This document shows positions 1-11,624 of a DNA stretch of 64,000 nt, piece after piece (position 1 is the stretch's first letter; every line of letters starts with the position of its first letter). The position numbers and the translations under genes are program-made. Where the stretch lies: contig NZ_JALGCL010000001.1 of NCBI RefSeq assembly GCF_022808325.1, positions 911,780 through 975,779 on the forward strand, in the 5' to 3' direction. Origin of the DNA: Cognatiluteimonas sedimenti (GTDB lineage: Bacteria; Pseudomonadota; Gammaproteobacteria; Xanthomonadales; Xanthomonadaceae). The notes under the pieces are model-generated. The model had not been told where the DNA came from and searched no databases. It worked only from the letters and a program-made list of their open reading frames with translations.

Positions 1-317
1 GCGATGTCGGGCGCGACCTTCCTGGGCAGGTGCACGCTGAAGCGCTGTCGGGTCACGGCGTGGCGGTCCTTCAGCCCGGCGTAACCGACCCCGGCCTCGG
101 CGATCCCGGCCCACTCCGCGATCCGCTTCGCGGCGAAGGCGGTGTTCATGCCGCGCTTCTGGATGTCGAGCAACAGGTGCTCGCCGCTGCCGCTGGGCGC
201 GAATGCGTCCAGTTCCTCCACCAGGAAATCCTCGGGCGTGGCGCGGATCCGTGCCGACAATACCGGCGGCCCCAGCGCCTGCGGCCATGCGTCGCGTGGA
301 CCCGCCTCGCTGCTCAC
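1..317 (-). CDS. truD: tRNA pseudouridine(13) synthase TruD, N-terminal part (runs off the window)
   Basis: TruD converts U13 of several tRNAs to pseudouridine in the cytoplasm. Only the first 105 or so residues are present; the gene continues beyond base 1. The reading gives an N-terminus of the family type, with [11 protein letters not shown] and then the conserved [18 protein letters not shown] block, whose Asp (in KDR) is the catalytic residue. I chose the GTG start at 317-315, which overlaps the ispF stop by four bases (GTGA) and so implies translational coupling. Being placed directly downstream of ispF is the usual arrangement in gammaproteobacteria. The identification is firm; the start codon is the less certain part. 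Confidence 0.92.
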   Translation of the reverse strand, partial: MSSEAGPRDAWPQALGPPVLSARIRATPEDFLVEELDAFAPSGSGEHLLLDIQKRGMNTAFAAKRIAEWAGIAEAGVGYAGLKDRHAVTRQRFSVHLPRKVAPDI

Positions 318-796
318 GCGCGCACGAGCAGGCAGATCGCCTGTGCCGCGATGCCTTCGCCGCGACCAGTGAAGCCGAGCGCCTCGGTGGTCGTGGCCTT
401 GACGCTCACGGCATCCAGCGCGATCCCCAGCGCAGCCGCCAGCGTGGTGCGCATCGCCTCGACGTGCGGCCCGACCCTGGGCCGCTCGCAGACCACGGTG
501 ACGTCGGCATTGCCCACGCGCCAGCCGCGCGCGCGCGCCAGCCCGTCGCAATGGTGCAGGAACGCCAGGCTGTCGGCGCCTTTCCATTGCGGATCCGAAG
601 GCGGGAAGTGCCGGCCGATGTCGCCCAGCGCAAGCGCACCGAGCAGGGCGTCGCACAAGGCGTGGACGACGACGTCGCCGTCGCTGTGCGCGAGCAGCCC
701 GCGATCGTGCGGCACGCGCACTCCGCCCAGCATGACGTGGTCGCCGTCGCCGAAGGCATGCACGTCGAATCCCTGGCCGATGCGGATGCCGTTCAT
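314..796 (-). CDS. ispF: 2-C-methyl-D-erythritol 2,4-cyclodiphosphate synthase IspF
   Basis: IspF is the fifth step of the non-mevalonate (MEP) isoprenoid pathway: it cyclises CDP-methylerythritol 2-phosphate to MEcPP with loss of CMP. The 160-residue product has the family length. It begins [15 protein letters not shown], where the DxH pair (D11, H13) binds the metal, followed by the [19 protein letters not shown] block and a C-terminal [17 protein letters not shown] nucleotide-binding stretch. I chose the ATG at 796 because it places this canonical N-terminus at residue 1; an in-frame ATG 21 codons upstream would add a low-complexity extension. It overlaps the upstream membrane gene by four bases and truD by four bases. 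Confidence 0.96.
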   Translation of the reverse strand: MNGIRIGQGFDVHAFGDGDHVMLGGVRVPHDRGLLAHSDGDVVVHALCDALLGALALGDIGRHFPPSDPQWKGADSLAFLHHCDGLARARGWRVGNADVTVVCERPRVGPHVEAMRTTLAAALGIALDAVSVKATTTEALGFTGRGEGIAAQAICLLVRA

Positions 797-1458
797 AGCG
801 CCGATCCTCGCACACGCCGATGCGCGTCCGCCCACGCCGCCCATGCCACCAGCAGCCACTGCGCCAGTCCCACCGCGGCGAGCGCGCCGATGCCCGGCGG
901 TGGCGGGCCAAGCACGTTGCCCGCGTACACCAGCACGAGGAACGCCAGCAGCACCGCCATGGACCAGTTCCCGATCCGGTCACGCGCCCGGGAAATCCGC
1001 AGGTACATCAGTGCGCCCAGCGCGAGCAAGCCCAATTCGATCGCCAGGCTCGCGGGCATCGAATTCCACAGGCCGAGCCCGGCCAGTGGCGACCCTGGGG
1101 CGGGCGTCCACGGCAGGTCGGGCACGTGCACCACCCAATCCAGCAGCCAATGGCTCGGAACCAGCAATGCCAGCACGAAGGCATCGCGCGGGCGTCGACG
1201 CCACAGGAAATGGCAGCCGCCCAGGACGAGGCCCGCCAGCACCAGCGTGGCCAGGCTGTGCGACCAGGGATAGTGGTCGAACAGCAACGGCGTCACCGTG
1301 GTCGCACCGACCTGGATCCGAACGGTTTCCACGCCCGCGAGCAGCAGCGCCGGCCAGGCCAGGTCCGCAAGCTGCGCCGCCAGCACCAGCGTACCCAGTG
1401 AAGTCGCCGGGACCGCGCGCTTGGCGGCCAGCGCGACCGCGAAGTGCCCCAGGAACAT
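793..1458 (-). CDS. Integral membrane protein of the YdjM/DUF457-like 'metal-dependent hydrolase' group
   Basis: A 221-residue polytopic membrane protein with about five hydrophobic segments. It carries two histidine-containing patches typical of the family: HYPWSHSL at about residues 62-69 and [10 protein letters not shown] at about 102-111. Family members are called predicted membrane-bound metal-dependent hydrolases, but no substrate is established. It lies inside the isoprenoid operon, three bases after ispD and overlapping ispF by four bases, so it is surely co-transcribed and probably translationally coupled. An insertion between ispD and ispF is unusual, since these two are normally adjacent or fused. 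The function remains unknown; the family assignment is moderate. Confidence 0.75.
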   Translation of the reverse strand: MFLGHFAVALAAKRAVPATSLGTLVLAAQLADLAWPALLLAGVETVRIQVGATTVTPLLFDHYPWSHSLATLVLAGLVLGGCHFLWRRRPRDAFVLALLVPSHWLLDWVVHVPDLPWTPAPGSPLAGLGLWNSMPASLAIELGLLALGALMYLRISRARDRIGNWSMAVLLAFLVLVYAGNVLGPPPPGIGALAAVGLAQWLLVAWAAWADAHRRVRGSAL

Positions 1459-1461
1459 GCG

Positions 1462-2184
1462 TCAGTCCTCCCCGGCGGCGGCGCTGCGCAGCAGGAACGC
1501 CACCAGCGCCAGGTCCGCGCGAGTGGTGACCTTCAGGTTGTCCTCGCTGCCCTCGACCAGCAGCGGCCGGTGGCCCTGGCGCTCCATCGCCATCGACTCG
1601 TCGGTGACGACCACGGCGTCGCGCTGCGCGGCTTCCAGCGCGCGCGTCAGCTGCAGGCGCCGGAACAGCTGCGGCGTGAGCGCGCGCCACAGGTGCTCGC
1701 GTGGCTGGGTGGCGTCGATGCCGCCGTCGTCGCCGGCGCGCTTGAGGGTGTCGCGCACCGGCGCGGCGAGGATCGCGCCCACCGGATCGGCGCGGCCGCG
1801 CTCGAGCAGTTGCTGCAGGTCGGCCTGCGACAGGTTGGGGCGCGCCGCGTCGTGGACCAGCACGAAATCGTCGGGGCGCACGCTCGCCGGCAGCGCGGCA
1901 AGCGCCGCCAGCACCGAATCGGCACGGGTCGCGCCGCCGAGGCAGGCGACGATGGGCTTGCCCTCCAGCTCGGTCCAGCCGGGCCAGTGCGGATCGCCGT
2001 CCGCCAGCGCGACGACCGCGCCCTCGATCGCCGGATGCGAGAGCAGCGCGCGCAGGGCGTGCGCGACCAGCGGTTCGCCTTCCACCTCCAGGTACTGTTT
2101 CGGCAGCGCGGCGCCGAAACGCGTGCCCGCGCCGGCCGCAGGCACGATCGCCCAGAGCCCGCCGCGGGCCTGGTCCAGGGTCAT
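1462..2184 (-). CDS. ispD: 2-C-methyl-D-erythritol 4-phosphate cytidylyltransferase IspD
   Basis: IspD transfers CMP from CTP to MEP, the third step of the MEP pathway. The 240-residue protein has the family length and the nucleotidyltransferase signature near the N-terminus ([11 protein letters not shown], then LPKQYL, residues about 14-31). It also has the VHDAARP segment that binds metal and cytidine, and the C-terminal [12 protein letters not shown] block. The ATG at 2184 overlaps the ftsB stop (ATGA), a common coupling in this neighbourhood. CTP for this reaction comes from PyrG, encoded further upstream in the same block. Confidence 0.96.
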   Translation of the reverse strand: MTLDQARGGLWAIVPAAGAGTRFGAALPKQYLEVEGEPLVAHALRALLSHPAIEGAVVALADGDPHWPGWTELEGKPIVACLGGATRADSVLAALAALPASVRPDDFVLVHDAARPNLSQADLQQLLERGRADPVGAILAAPVRDTLKRAGDDGGIDATQPREHLWRALTPQLFRRLQLTRALEAAQRDAVVVTDESMAMERQGHRPLLVEGSEDNLKVTTRADLALVAFLLRSAAAGED

Positions 2185-2504
2185 TGCGCCGGTTCCGCGG
2201 GCGCCGGTTCGGCCGTCGCCGGCTGCGGCTCGACGACGCGATAGAAGGTCTCGCCCGGCTTGATCATGCCCAGTTCGTTGCGCGCGCGCTCCTCGACCGC
2301 GGCTTCGCCGGACTTGAGGTCCTCGACCTCGGCGGCGAGCGCATCGTTGCGCTGCTGCAGGCCGGCGTTGTCGCGCGCCTGCTGCTGCACCCGGTGCTGC
2401 AGCACCTGGACCTCGCGCTGGCCGCCGCCGCCGAACCACAGCCGGTACTGCAGCCACGCCAGCAGCACCAGCAACAGCAGCAGGACGATCCGCAGCCCGC
2501 GCAT
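2181..2504 (-). CDS. ftsB: Cell division protein FtsB (divisome coiled-coil protein)
   Basis: FtsB forms the FtsQLB complex that activates septal peptidoglycan synthesis. The 107-residue protein shows the standard plan: a very short cytoplasmic start (MRGL), one membrane helix at about residues 5-21, and a periplasmic coiled coil at about 27-70 (leucine and glutamine rich, ending near [15 protein letters not shown]). A conserved [18 protein letters not shown] stretch follows, then a Pro/Ala/Glu-rich tail. The ATG at 2504 is the only start giving this topology. It follows eno after 11 bases and overlaps ispD by four, the classical eno-ftsB-ispD order. Confidence 0.93.
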   Translation of the reverse strand: MRGLRIVLLLLLVLLAWLQYRLWFGGGGQREVQVLQHRVQQQARDNAGLQQRNDALAAEVEDLKSGEAAVEERARNELGMIKPGETFYRVVEPQPATAEPAPAEPAQ

Positions 2505-2515
2505 CGGCTTCGTGG

Positions 2516-3922
<1,407 letters not shown>

Positions 3923-4756
3923 TTACGCGGATGCCTCGAGGAAACCGTTGCGCTTGGTGATGCGATCGATCTCGAGCAGCGTTTCCAGCAGCGCGCGCAT
4001 CCTGCCCAGCGGCCACGCATTGGGGCCGTCGCTCAGCGCCTTGTCCGGATCCGGGTGGGTCTCCATGAAGATGCCGGCGATGCCGACCGCCATCGCGGCG
4101 CGCGACAACACCGGCACGAATTCCCGCTGGCCGCCGGACTTGCCACCCGCGCCCCCGGGCAACTGCACGCTATGCGTGGCATCGAACACCACCGGGCAAC
4201 CGGTGTCGCGCATCACGCTGAGCGAACGCATGTCGCTGACCAGGTTGTTGTAGCCGAAGCTCACGCCGCGCTCGCAGGCCATGATCTCCTGGTTGCCGGT
4301 GGCCTTGGCCTTGTCGGTGACGTGCTTCATTTCCCACGGCGACAGGAACTGGCCCTTCTTGATGTTGACCGGGCGCCCGGCGCTGGCGACCTTCTGGATG
4401 AAATCGGTCTGCCGGCAGAGGAACGCGGGCGTCTGCAGCACGTCGACGACCGCCGCGACCTCGTCCATCGGCGTGTATTCGTGCACGTCGGTGAGCACCG
4501 GAACGCCGACCTGCTTCTTCACCTCCGCCAGCACCTTCAGGCCTTCCTCGAGCCCGGGGCCGCGGAAGCTGGTGCCGGAGGTGCGGTTGGCCTTGTCGAA
4601 GCTGGACTTGAAGATGAAGGGGATGCCGAGCGAACCGGTGATTTCCTTCAGGGTGCCGGCGGTGTCGAGTTGCAGCTGCATCGACTCGATCACGCAGGGA
4701 CCGGCGATCAGGAAGAACGGATGCTCGAGGCCGACCTCGAATCCACACAGGTTCAT
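3923..4756 (-). CDS. kdsA: 3-deoxy-8-phosphooctulonate synthase KdsA
   Basis: KdsA condenses PEP with arabinose 5-phosphate to give Kdo-8-phosphate, the precursor of the inner-core sugar of lipopolysaccharide. The 277-residue TIM-barrel protein starts [21 protein letters not shown] and carries family landmarks: [40 protein letters not shown] and [15 protein letters not shown] supply from the downstream enolase gene makes the pairing metabolically sensible. A purine-rich AGGAA lies about nine bases before the ATG. Between this gene and pyrG there is an inverted REP pair whose outer edge reaches almost to this ribosome binding site. Confidence 0.97.
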   Translation of the reverse strand: MNLCGFEVGLEHPFFLIAGPCVIESMQLQLDTAGTLKEITGSLGIPFIFKSSFDKANRTSGTSFRGPGLEEGLKVLAEVKKQVGVPVLTDVHEYTPMDEVAAVVDVLQTPAFLCRQTDFIQKVASAGRPVNIKKGQFLSPWEMKHVTDKAKATGNQEIMACERGVSFGYNNLVSDMRSLSVMRDTGCPVVFDATHSVQLPGGAGGKSGGQREFVPVLSRAAMAVGIAGIFMETHPDPDKALSDGPNAWPLGRMRALLETLLEIDRITKRNGFLEASA

Positions 4757-4767
4757 GCCGGGTTTCC

Positions 4768-4845
4768 TGTGGGAGCGGCTTCAGCCGCGAGCCTTTCGGC
4801 CCGGAAAAGAAGTGTCAGGAACTCGCGGCCGAAGCCGCTCCCACA
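4768..4845. repeat. BIME-like pair of inverted REP elements between pyrG and kdsA
   Basis: Two 23-base elements face each other: 4768-4790 reads TGTGGGAGCGGCTTCAGCCG and onward, and 4823-4845 is its reverse complement with one mismatch. Each half also has internal dyad symmetry. The two are separated by 32 bases, so the whole can fold into one long hairpin. Palindromes of this composition are dispersed through Pseudomonas, Stenotrophomonas and Lysobacter-type genomes as REP/BIME elements, mobilised by a RAYT transposase (established for the family). It sits in the only non-coding gap of the pyrG-kdsA transcript, 11 bases from the kdsA start. It may affect mRNA stability or attenuate transcription. 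I found no second copy in this window. Confidence 0.8.
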
Positions 4846-4859
4846 ATGGGCAAGGACAG

Positions 4860-6581
<1,722 letters not shown>

Positions 6582-6649
6582 CTACAGGCAAGCCGGGCAT
6601 TCGTGCCCGTCGTCGTGGACTCGCTTGCCGTGCAAACCATTGTTCCTGC

Positions 6650-6688
6650 GACGAAAAAGACGATGCCCCGGGATTCCCGGGGCATCGT
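6650..6688 (-). terminator. Rho-independent terminator of the small secreted Ala-rich protein gene
   Basis: On the minus strand a perfect 12-bp stem (arms 6661-6672 and 6676-6687, CGATGCCCCGGG with its complement, loop of three bases) is followed at once by a TCTTTTT run (6653-6659 on the minus strand). This is a textbook intrinsic terminator. It lies 45 bases downstream of the stop at 6733 and upstream of pyrG, so it separates the two transcription units. Confidence 0.9.
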
Positions 6689-6732
6689 GGCACGGGTGGC
6701 CGCCAAACCTGCCGGCGGGCCCGCGGATGGCT

Positions 6733-7077
6733 TTACTGCGAACCGTCTTCCTCCTCTTCGGGCTCGGTCGCGGTGGCATCGTCGTCGCTGCCGGCGGTGA
6801 CGGCCGCGTTGGCGCTGGCGCTGGCATTGCCGGAGACGGCCGCGCCGGCCTGGTCGCTGGCCTGGTCGGCCGCCCTGGCGCCGGTCGTCGCGGCCTGGCT
6901 GGCGGCGTCGCCGACGTTCTCACCGGCGGCCTTGGCGTCCGCGGTTGCCTGTTGCACTGCGTCGGCCTGCGCATTGGCGTCGGCCTGCGCCTGGGTGCCG
7001 GCGCTCTGGGCGAACGCGAACGGCGTGGCCAGGGCGGTGGCGAGCAGGGTCGGGATGAGGAATTTGCGCTGGGTCAT
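6733..7077 (-). CDS. Small exported Ala/Asp-rich low-complexity protein
   Basis: No family is recognised. The 114-residue product has a clear Sec signal peptide (MTQRKFLIPTLLATALATPFAFA, cleavage likely before QSAG). The mature part is very rich in Ala, Gln, Asp and Gly with repeated AQADANAQADA-like and QAATTGARAADQASDQAG-like segments, and the protein ends in an acidic tail (EPEEEED). It is probably disordered or helical in the periplasm. I chose the ATG at 7077 because GGAGA sits about eight bases upstream. It is monocistronic, with its own terminator, and divergent from parE. Confidence 0.7.
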   Translation of the reverse strand: MTQRKFLIPTLLATALATPFAFAQSAGTQAQADANAQADAVQQATADAKAAGENVGDAASQAATTGARAADQASDQAGAAVSGNASASANAAVTAGSDDDATATEPEEEEDGSQ

Positions 7078-7283
7078 CGGCGGGATCTCCATGAGGTCAT
7101 TGGATCGAGCGTCATCGGACGCGAGGATGATTGGTTCAACGAGTGCTTGTATCGAACTTCAGGGATCGCGCACGGATGGCACCGGAATTCCGGTTGCGCT
7201 GGCCCCTGCGGTCACCGTCGCGCCCCTCGACGACGTGGCGACCCTAGCGACCGCCAGCCTGCTCGCAACTGAACAACGGAGTC

Positions 7284-7313
7284 TTAACGCGCCCGCCGCC
7301 GATACGCGACAAT
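7284..7313 (+). promoter_or_regulatory. Possible sigma-70 promoter for parE
   Basis: A TTAACG box at 7284-7289 and a GACAAT box at 7308-7313 are 18 bases apart, in the gap between the divergent secreted-protein gene and parE. Transcription would start about 43 bases before the parE ATG. The match to TTGACA/TATAAT is only partial, so this is a low-confidence prediction. Confidence 0.3.
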
Positions 7314-7362
7314 GCGCCTCCCGCCTTGCCAGGGTTGCCCGCAACCGCATGGGTTCGATCGC

Positions 7363-9252
7363 ATGAACAGCCGTTACGACGCCGCCGACATCGAAGTGCT
7401 GTCGGGGCTGGACCCGGTCCGGCGCCGGCCCGGCATGTACACGGACACGACCCGCCCCAACCACCTGGCGCAGGAAGTGATCGACAACGCGGTCGACGAG
7501 GCGCTGGCCGGCCATGCGCGCGAACTCGAGGTGGTGCTGCACGCCGACGGCAGTTGCGAAGTCGCCGATGACGGCCGCGGCATGCCGGTGGACATCCATC
7601 CCGAGGAGAAGATCCCCGGCGTCGAACTGATCCTCACCCGGCTGCATGCCGGCGGCAAGTTCAGCAACCGCAACTACACGTTCTCCGGCGGCCTGCACGG
7701 CGTCGGCGTCAGCGTGGTCAATGCGCTGTCCACGCAGGTCGAGGTCTTCATCAGGCGCGACGGCAACGAGTACCGGATGCGCTTCGCCGACGGCGAGCGC
7801 GCCAGCGCGCTGGAAACCATCGGCAGCGTCGGCCGCAGGAACACCGGCACCCGCCTGCGCTTCTGGCCGGACCCGAAGTACTTCGATACCGTCAAGTTCA
7901 ACCTGCGCGCGCTCAAGCACCTGCTGCGCGCCAAGGCCGTGCTTTGCCCGGGGCTCACCGTGCGCCTGCACGACGTCGCCACCGGCGAGCGCAGCCAGTG
8001 GCGCTACGAGGACGGCCTGCGCGATTACCTGAAGGGCGAACTGGCCGGCATCGAGCTGCTGCCGCCGGAGCTGTTCGTCGGGCGGCTGGACCGGAATACC
8101 GAAATCGTGGACTGGGCGGTGGCCTGGGTACCCGACGGCGAACTGCTGCAGGAAAGCTACGTCAACCTGATCCCGACGCCGCAGCACGGCACCCACGTCA
8201 ACGGACTGCGCACCGGTTTCACCGACGCGTTGCGCGAGTTCTGCGACTTCCGCAACCTGCTGCCGCGCGGGGTCAAGCTGGCGCCGGAGGATGTGTGGGA
8301 CCGGGTGGCATTCGTGCTGTCGCTGAAGATGACCGAGCCGCAGTTCAGCGGCCAGACCAAGGAGCGGCTGTCGTCGCGGCAGGCGGCCGGCTTCGTCGAG
8401 GGCGCGGCCCACGACGCGTTTTCGCTGTGGCTCAACCAGCACGTCGAACTGGGCGGCAGGATCGCGCAACTGGCGATCGAGCGCGCGTCGGCGCGCCTGA
8501 AGACGGAAAAGCAGGTCACCCGCAAGAAGGTCACCCAGGGCCCAGCCCTGCCCGGCAAGCTCGCCGACTGCATCTCCCAGGATCTCTCGCGAACCGAGCT
8601 GTTCCTGGTCGAGGGCGACTCGGCCGGGGGCTCGGCGCGGCAGGCGCGCGACAAGGACTTCCAGGCGATCCTGCCGCTGCGCGGCAAGATCCTCAACACC
8701 TGGGAAGTCGCGTCCGGCAGCGTGCTGGCATCGACCGAAGTGCATGACCTCGCCGTGGCCATCGGCTGCGACCCGGGCAAGGACGACGTCTCCGGCCTGC
8801 GCTACGGCAAGGTCATCATCCTGGCCGACGCCGACTCCGACGGCCTGCACATCGCGACCCTGCTGAGCGCACTGTTCCTGCGGCATTTCCCGGCGCTGGT
8901 CGCCGCTGGCAACGTTTTCGTGGCGATGCCGCCGCTGTTCCGCGTCGACGTCGGCAAGCAGGTGTTCTACGCGCTCGACGAGGAGGAGAAGCGCCTGCTG
9001 CTGGAGCGAATCGAACGCGAGAAGCTCAAGGGCACCGTCCATGTCACCCGTTTCAAGGGCCTGGGCGAGATGAACCCGTCGCAGCTGCGCGAATCCACCA
9101 TCCACCCCGATACCCGGCGCCTGGTCCAGCTCACCGTCGACGACGACGCCGGGACCCGTTCGCTGATGGACATGCTGCTGGCGAAGAAGCGCGCAGGGGA
9201 TCGCAAGGCGTGGCTCGAAGCCAAGGGCGACCTGGCCACGCTCGAAGTCTGA
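7363..9252 (+). CDS. parE: DNA topoisomerase IV subunit B (ParE)
   Basis: ParE is the ATPase subunit of topoisomerase IV, which with ParC decatenates daughter chromosomes. The 629-residue protein has the GHKL ATPase domain (EVIDNAVDEAL, then DDGRGMPVDIH, then GLHGVGVSVVNALS), the transducer domain, and the TOPRIM region (EGDSAGGSARQARD, PLRGKILN, and DADSDGLHI for metal binding). It closes with RFKGLGEMNP and a short tail ending TLEV. The length of about 630 fits ParE rather than the longer GyrB. The last 13 codons lie inside the first unit of a 124-bp tandem duplication, but the native stop is kept. No parC is nearby. Confidence 0.97.
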   Translation: MNSRYDAADIEVLSGLDPVRRRPGMYTDTTRPNHLAQEVIDNAVDEALAGHARELEVVLHADGSCEVADDGRGMPVDIHPEEKIPGVELILTRLHAGGKFSNRNYTFSGGLHGVGVSVVNALSTQVEVFIRRDGNEYRMRFADGERASALETIGSVGRRNTGTRLRFWPDPKYFDTVKFNLRALKHLLRAKAVLCPGLTVRLHDVATGERSQWRYEDGLRDYLKGELAGIELLPPELFVGRLDRNTEIVDWAVAWVPDGELLQESYVNLIPTPQHGTHVNGLRTGFTDALREFCDFRNLLPRGVKLAPEDVWDRVAFVLSLKMTEPQFSGQTKERLSSRQAAGFVEGAAHDAFSLWLNQHVELGGRIAQLAIERASARLKTEKQVTRKKVTQGPALPGKLADCISQDLSRTELFLVEGDSAGGSARQARDKDFQAILPLRGKILNTWEVASGSVLASTEVHDLAVAIGCDPGKDDVSGLRYGKVIILADADSDGLHIATLLSALFLRHFPALVAAGNVFVAMPPLFRVDVGKQVFYALDEEEKRLLLERIEREKLKGTVHVTRFKGLGEMNPSQLRESTIHPDTRRLVQLTVDDDAGTRSLMDMLLAKKRAGDRKAWLEAKGDLATLEV

Positions 9253-9477
9253 GAACCCTGCAGTGGTGGCTGTCAGGACTCATCGGCCGTGGCGACGGCA
9301 CGGGCAACATCGCGTCGGACAAGACTGCCTGGCGCGGCTCGAAGCCAAGGGCGACCTGGCCACGCTCGAAGTCTGAGAACCCTGCAGTGGTGGCTGTCAG
9401 GACTCATCGGCCGTGGCGACGGCACGGGCATCATCGCGTCGGACAAGACTGCCTGACGCGGCTCGAAGCCAAGGGCG
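9212..9477 (+). repeat. 124-bp tandem duplication covering the end of parE (two full units plus an 18-base remnant)
   Basis: Unit 1 is 9212-9335, unit 2 is 9336-9459, and a third partial copy covers 9460-9477. Units 1 and 2 differ at only two positions, one in the phrase CGGGCAACATC versus CGGGCATCATC, and one near the end (CTGGCGCGG versus CTGACGCGG). Each unit starts with the final codons of parE through its TGA and continues into spacer. Unit 2 therefore carries a second, unused copy of the ParE C-terminal codons in the 345-base gap between parE and the S9 peptidase gene. Such near-identity points to a recent slippage or unequal-crossover event. I see no gene in it. Confidence 0.95.
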
Positions 9478-9529
9478 GCCAGATGACACTGCAAGACCGA
9501 AGCCGCGCACCTCGTGGACGGCAGGCCAT

Positions 9530-9558
9530 TTGGCGCCCCCCGCATCAGCCGTTACTCT
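9530..9558 (+). promoter_or_regulatory. Predicted sigma-70 promoter of the S9 peptidase gene
   Basis: A TTGGCG box (9530-9535) and a TACTCT box (9553-9558) are separated by exactly 17 bases. A start near 9565 would give a leader of about 33 bases before the ATG at 9598, which has GGGGA four bases upstream as ribosome binding site. This is the best-formed promoter I can see in the window. Confidence 0.5.
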
Positions 9559-9597
9559 GGTCGCGCCCGGGGAGCGGGCATCACCAATGGGGATCCA

Positions 9598-11568
9598 ATG
9601 AATCGATGGACTGCCGCGGCCGCGGCTGGTGCGTTGTTTGTGCTGTCCGCCAACGGCGCGCATGCACAGGCATTGCCAGTAAAGGATTTCGCCCGCCATG
9701 CCGAGATCTACTCGGTAACGCTGTCGCCAGCCGGCGATCGCGTGGCACTTGCCGTGCCGAACGCCGAGGGCACGGAAACGCAGCTGCAGGTGGTCGACCT
9801 GGACGGCAGCGGCAAGACCCAGGTCCTGCGCTTCGGCAGCCAGCAGCATGTCTCGGACGTGTTGTGGAGCGACGACACGCAACTGGTGGTGTCGCGCGCG
9901 CGGATGCAGCCGCTCAAGGCGCAGCCGGTCAGCTATGGCGAACTGATGTCGACCGACATCCGCGGCAAGGACCAGGAAACCCTGTTTGCCTACGTGCCCG
10001 ATTCCGGCTCCGTCCGCGGACGGCGCAAGGACCAGGGCTTCGCCAGTGTCGTCAAGGTGCTGGACAGTGAGCCCGGCAAGGTCCTCGTCGACTTCACGTG
10101 CTGGCAATATGTCTGCGGCGAGGAAGGCCCTTCGGTGACCTACAAGGTCGACACCCGGACCGGCCACCGCGAGGAAGTCGAGCGCTACGGCGAGCCGGCA
10201 GGGTTCGATTTCGACCAGAGCGGTCGCGCCCGGATCATGACCACCAGCGACGACAACGACGAACCGGTGCTGCATTACCGCCCTGGCGCCGACGCCCAAT
10301 GGCAGCCCATGCCCAAGTCGCTGGCCGGCCGTTCCGTCGGCACGACCTGGTTCGCGCCCGACAACAACACGGTGTACGCGGTGGTGTCCGACCATGGCGA
10401 ACCCGGCCAGCTGTACAAGCTGGACCTGGCGGCCGGGACCCGCACCAAACTGGCGGGCCGCGACGACGTCGACATCGCCTACCTGATGTACGAAGGCCAT
10501 GACGGTCCGCCGTTCGCCGCGGTCTTCGACGCCGCGGCCCCGTCGATCCAGTACCTGGACCCGAAGTCGGAATGGGCGCAGCTGCACCTGGCCCTGCTCA
10601 AGCAGTTTCCCGGCGAGATGCTGACCATCACCGATGCCAGCCGCGACGGGAAGAAGGTGCTGTTCAGCGTCTGGTCGGATCGCAATCCCGGCGCCTACTA
10701 CGTGTTCGACCGCACCGCGGTGAAGGCGCAGCTGATCGCCGAGATCGAACCGTGGATCAAGCCGGCGCAAATGGCGTCCACCCGTCCCATCGAGTTCACC
10801 ACGCGCGACGGCAAGACGCTGTTCGGCCTGGTGACCGCGAAGGGCGCCGGCCCGCACCCGCTGGTGGTGATGCCGCACGGCGGCCCGCATGGGCCGTATG
10901 ACCGGTGGGGTTACGACCCGGATGCGCAGTTCCTGGCCAGCCGCGGTTACGCCGTGCTGCAGGTGAACTTCCGCGGTTCGGGCGGTCGCGGCAACGACTT
11001 CGAGGAGGCCGGCTACCGCGAATGGGGCGGCAAGATGATGGACGACATCGCTGACGGCGTGCGTTGGGCGATCGACCACAAGCTCGCCGATCCGCAGCGC
11101 ATCTGCAGCTTCGGCGCCAGCTTCGGCGGCTATGCGGCGTTGATGAACCCGATCCGCTATCCCGATCTGTACAAGTGCGCGGTCGGCTACGTCGGCGTGT
11201 ATGACCTGACCGTGATGCAGGAGGCCGGCGACATCCCGGACAGCAAGTCCGGCCGGCGCTACCTGTCGCGCGTGCTGGGAGACGACCAGGCGGTGCTGCT
11301 GGCCAATTCCCCGGCGCGCCTGGTCGACAGGATCAAGGTGCCGGTGTTCCTGATCGCGGGCAAGGACGATCGCCGCGTGCCGATGGAACAGTTCGATGCG
11401 CAGGCGAACGCATTCGCCGCCGCCGGCACGCCGGTGGAAACCCTGGTGGTCGATGGCGAGGGCCACGGCTTCTACAAGCCCGAGCATCGCGAGACGATGT
11501 ACACGCGTCTCGCCGCCTTCCTCGACAAGTACATCGGCCCGGACGCGAAGCAGGTCGCGGGCAACTGA
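9598..11568 (+). CDS. Secreted S9-family (prolyl oligopeptidase/DPP-like) serine peptidase
   Basis: The 656-residue protein has a Sec signal peptide (residues 1-25, ending GAHAQA), then a beta-propeller-like region, and a C-terminal alpha/beta hydrolase domain from about residue 400. The catalytic triad is visible: Ser508 in GASFGGYAAL, Asp591 in GKDDRRVP, and His623 in GEGHGF. The oxyanion region PHGGPHGPYDRWG is also present. Members of this family cleave short peptides, often after proline or at the N-terminus. The protein is probably periplasmic and works in peptide scavenging. The alternative in-frame start upstream would spoil the signal peptide, so the ATG at 9598 is preferred. It is monocistronic and convergent with the operon on the other strand. 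Confidence 0.9.
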   Translation: MNRWTAAAAAGALFVLSANGAHAQALPVKDFARHAEIYSVTLSPAGDRVALAVPNAEGTETQLQVVDLDGSGKTQVLRFGSQQHVSDVLWSDDTQLVVSRARMQPLKAQPVSYGELMSTDIRGKDQETLFAYVPDSGSVRGRRKDQGFASVVKVLDSEPGKVLVDFTCWQYVCGEEGPSVTYKVDTRTGHREEVERYGEPAGFDFDQSGRARIMTTSDDNDEPVLHYRPGADAQWQPMPKSLAGRSVGTTWFAPDNNTVYAVVSDHGEPGQLYKLDLAAGTRTKLAGRDDVDIAYLMYEGHDGPPFAAVFDAAAPSIQYLDPKSEWAQLHLALLKQFPGEMLTITDASRDGKKVLFSVWSDRNPGAYYVFDRTAVKAQLIAEIEPWIKPAQMASTRPIEFTTRDGKTLFGLVTAKGAGPHPLVVMPHGGPHGPYDRWGYDPDAQFLASRGYAVLQVNFRGSGGRGNDFEEAGYREWGGKMMDDIADGVRWAIDHKLADPQRICSFGASFGGYAALMNPIRYPDLYKCAVGYVGVYDLTVMQEAGDIPDSKSGRRYLSRVLGDDQAVLLANSPARLVDRIKVPVFLIAGKDDRRVPMEQFDAQANAFAAAGTPVETLVVDGEGHGFYKPEHRETMYTRLAAFLDKYIGPDAKQVAGN

Positions 11569-11573
11569 CCACT

Positions 11574-11605
11574 GGTCCGGGTGCGGCGCACGCCGTACCC
11601 GGACC
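11574..11605. terminator. Long hairpin between convergent genes
   Basis: A 15-bp stem (GGTCCGGGTGCGGCG at 11574-11588 with a near-perfect complement ending at 11605, one G-U pair, two-base loop) begins six bases after the S9 peptidase stop and ends 19 bases before the stop of the opposing gene. There is no T-run on either side, so it may act as a Rho-assisted or bidirectional stop, or as an mRNA 3' stabiliser. Confidence 0.5.
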
Positions 11606-11624
11606 TGGGGCCAGGGAGGTTGGG

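Noticed and set aside
9212-9477. Tandem repeat considered as a CRISPR array
   Set aside because: There are no short repeats with unique spacers; the units are 124 bp and directly adjacent, and there are no cas genes.
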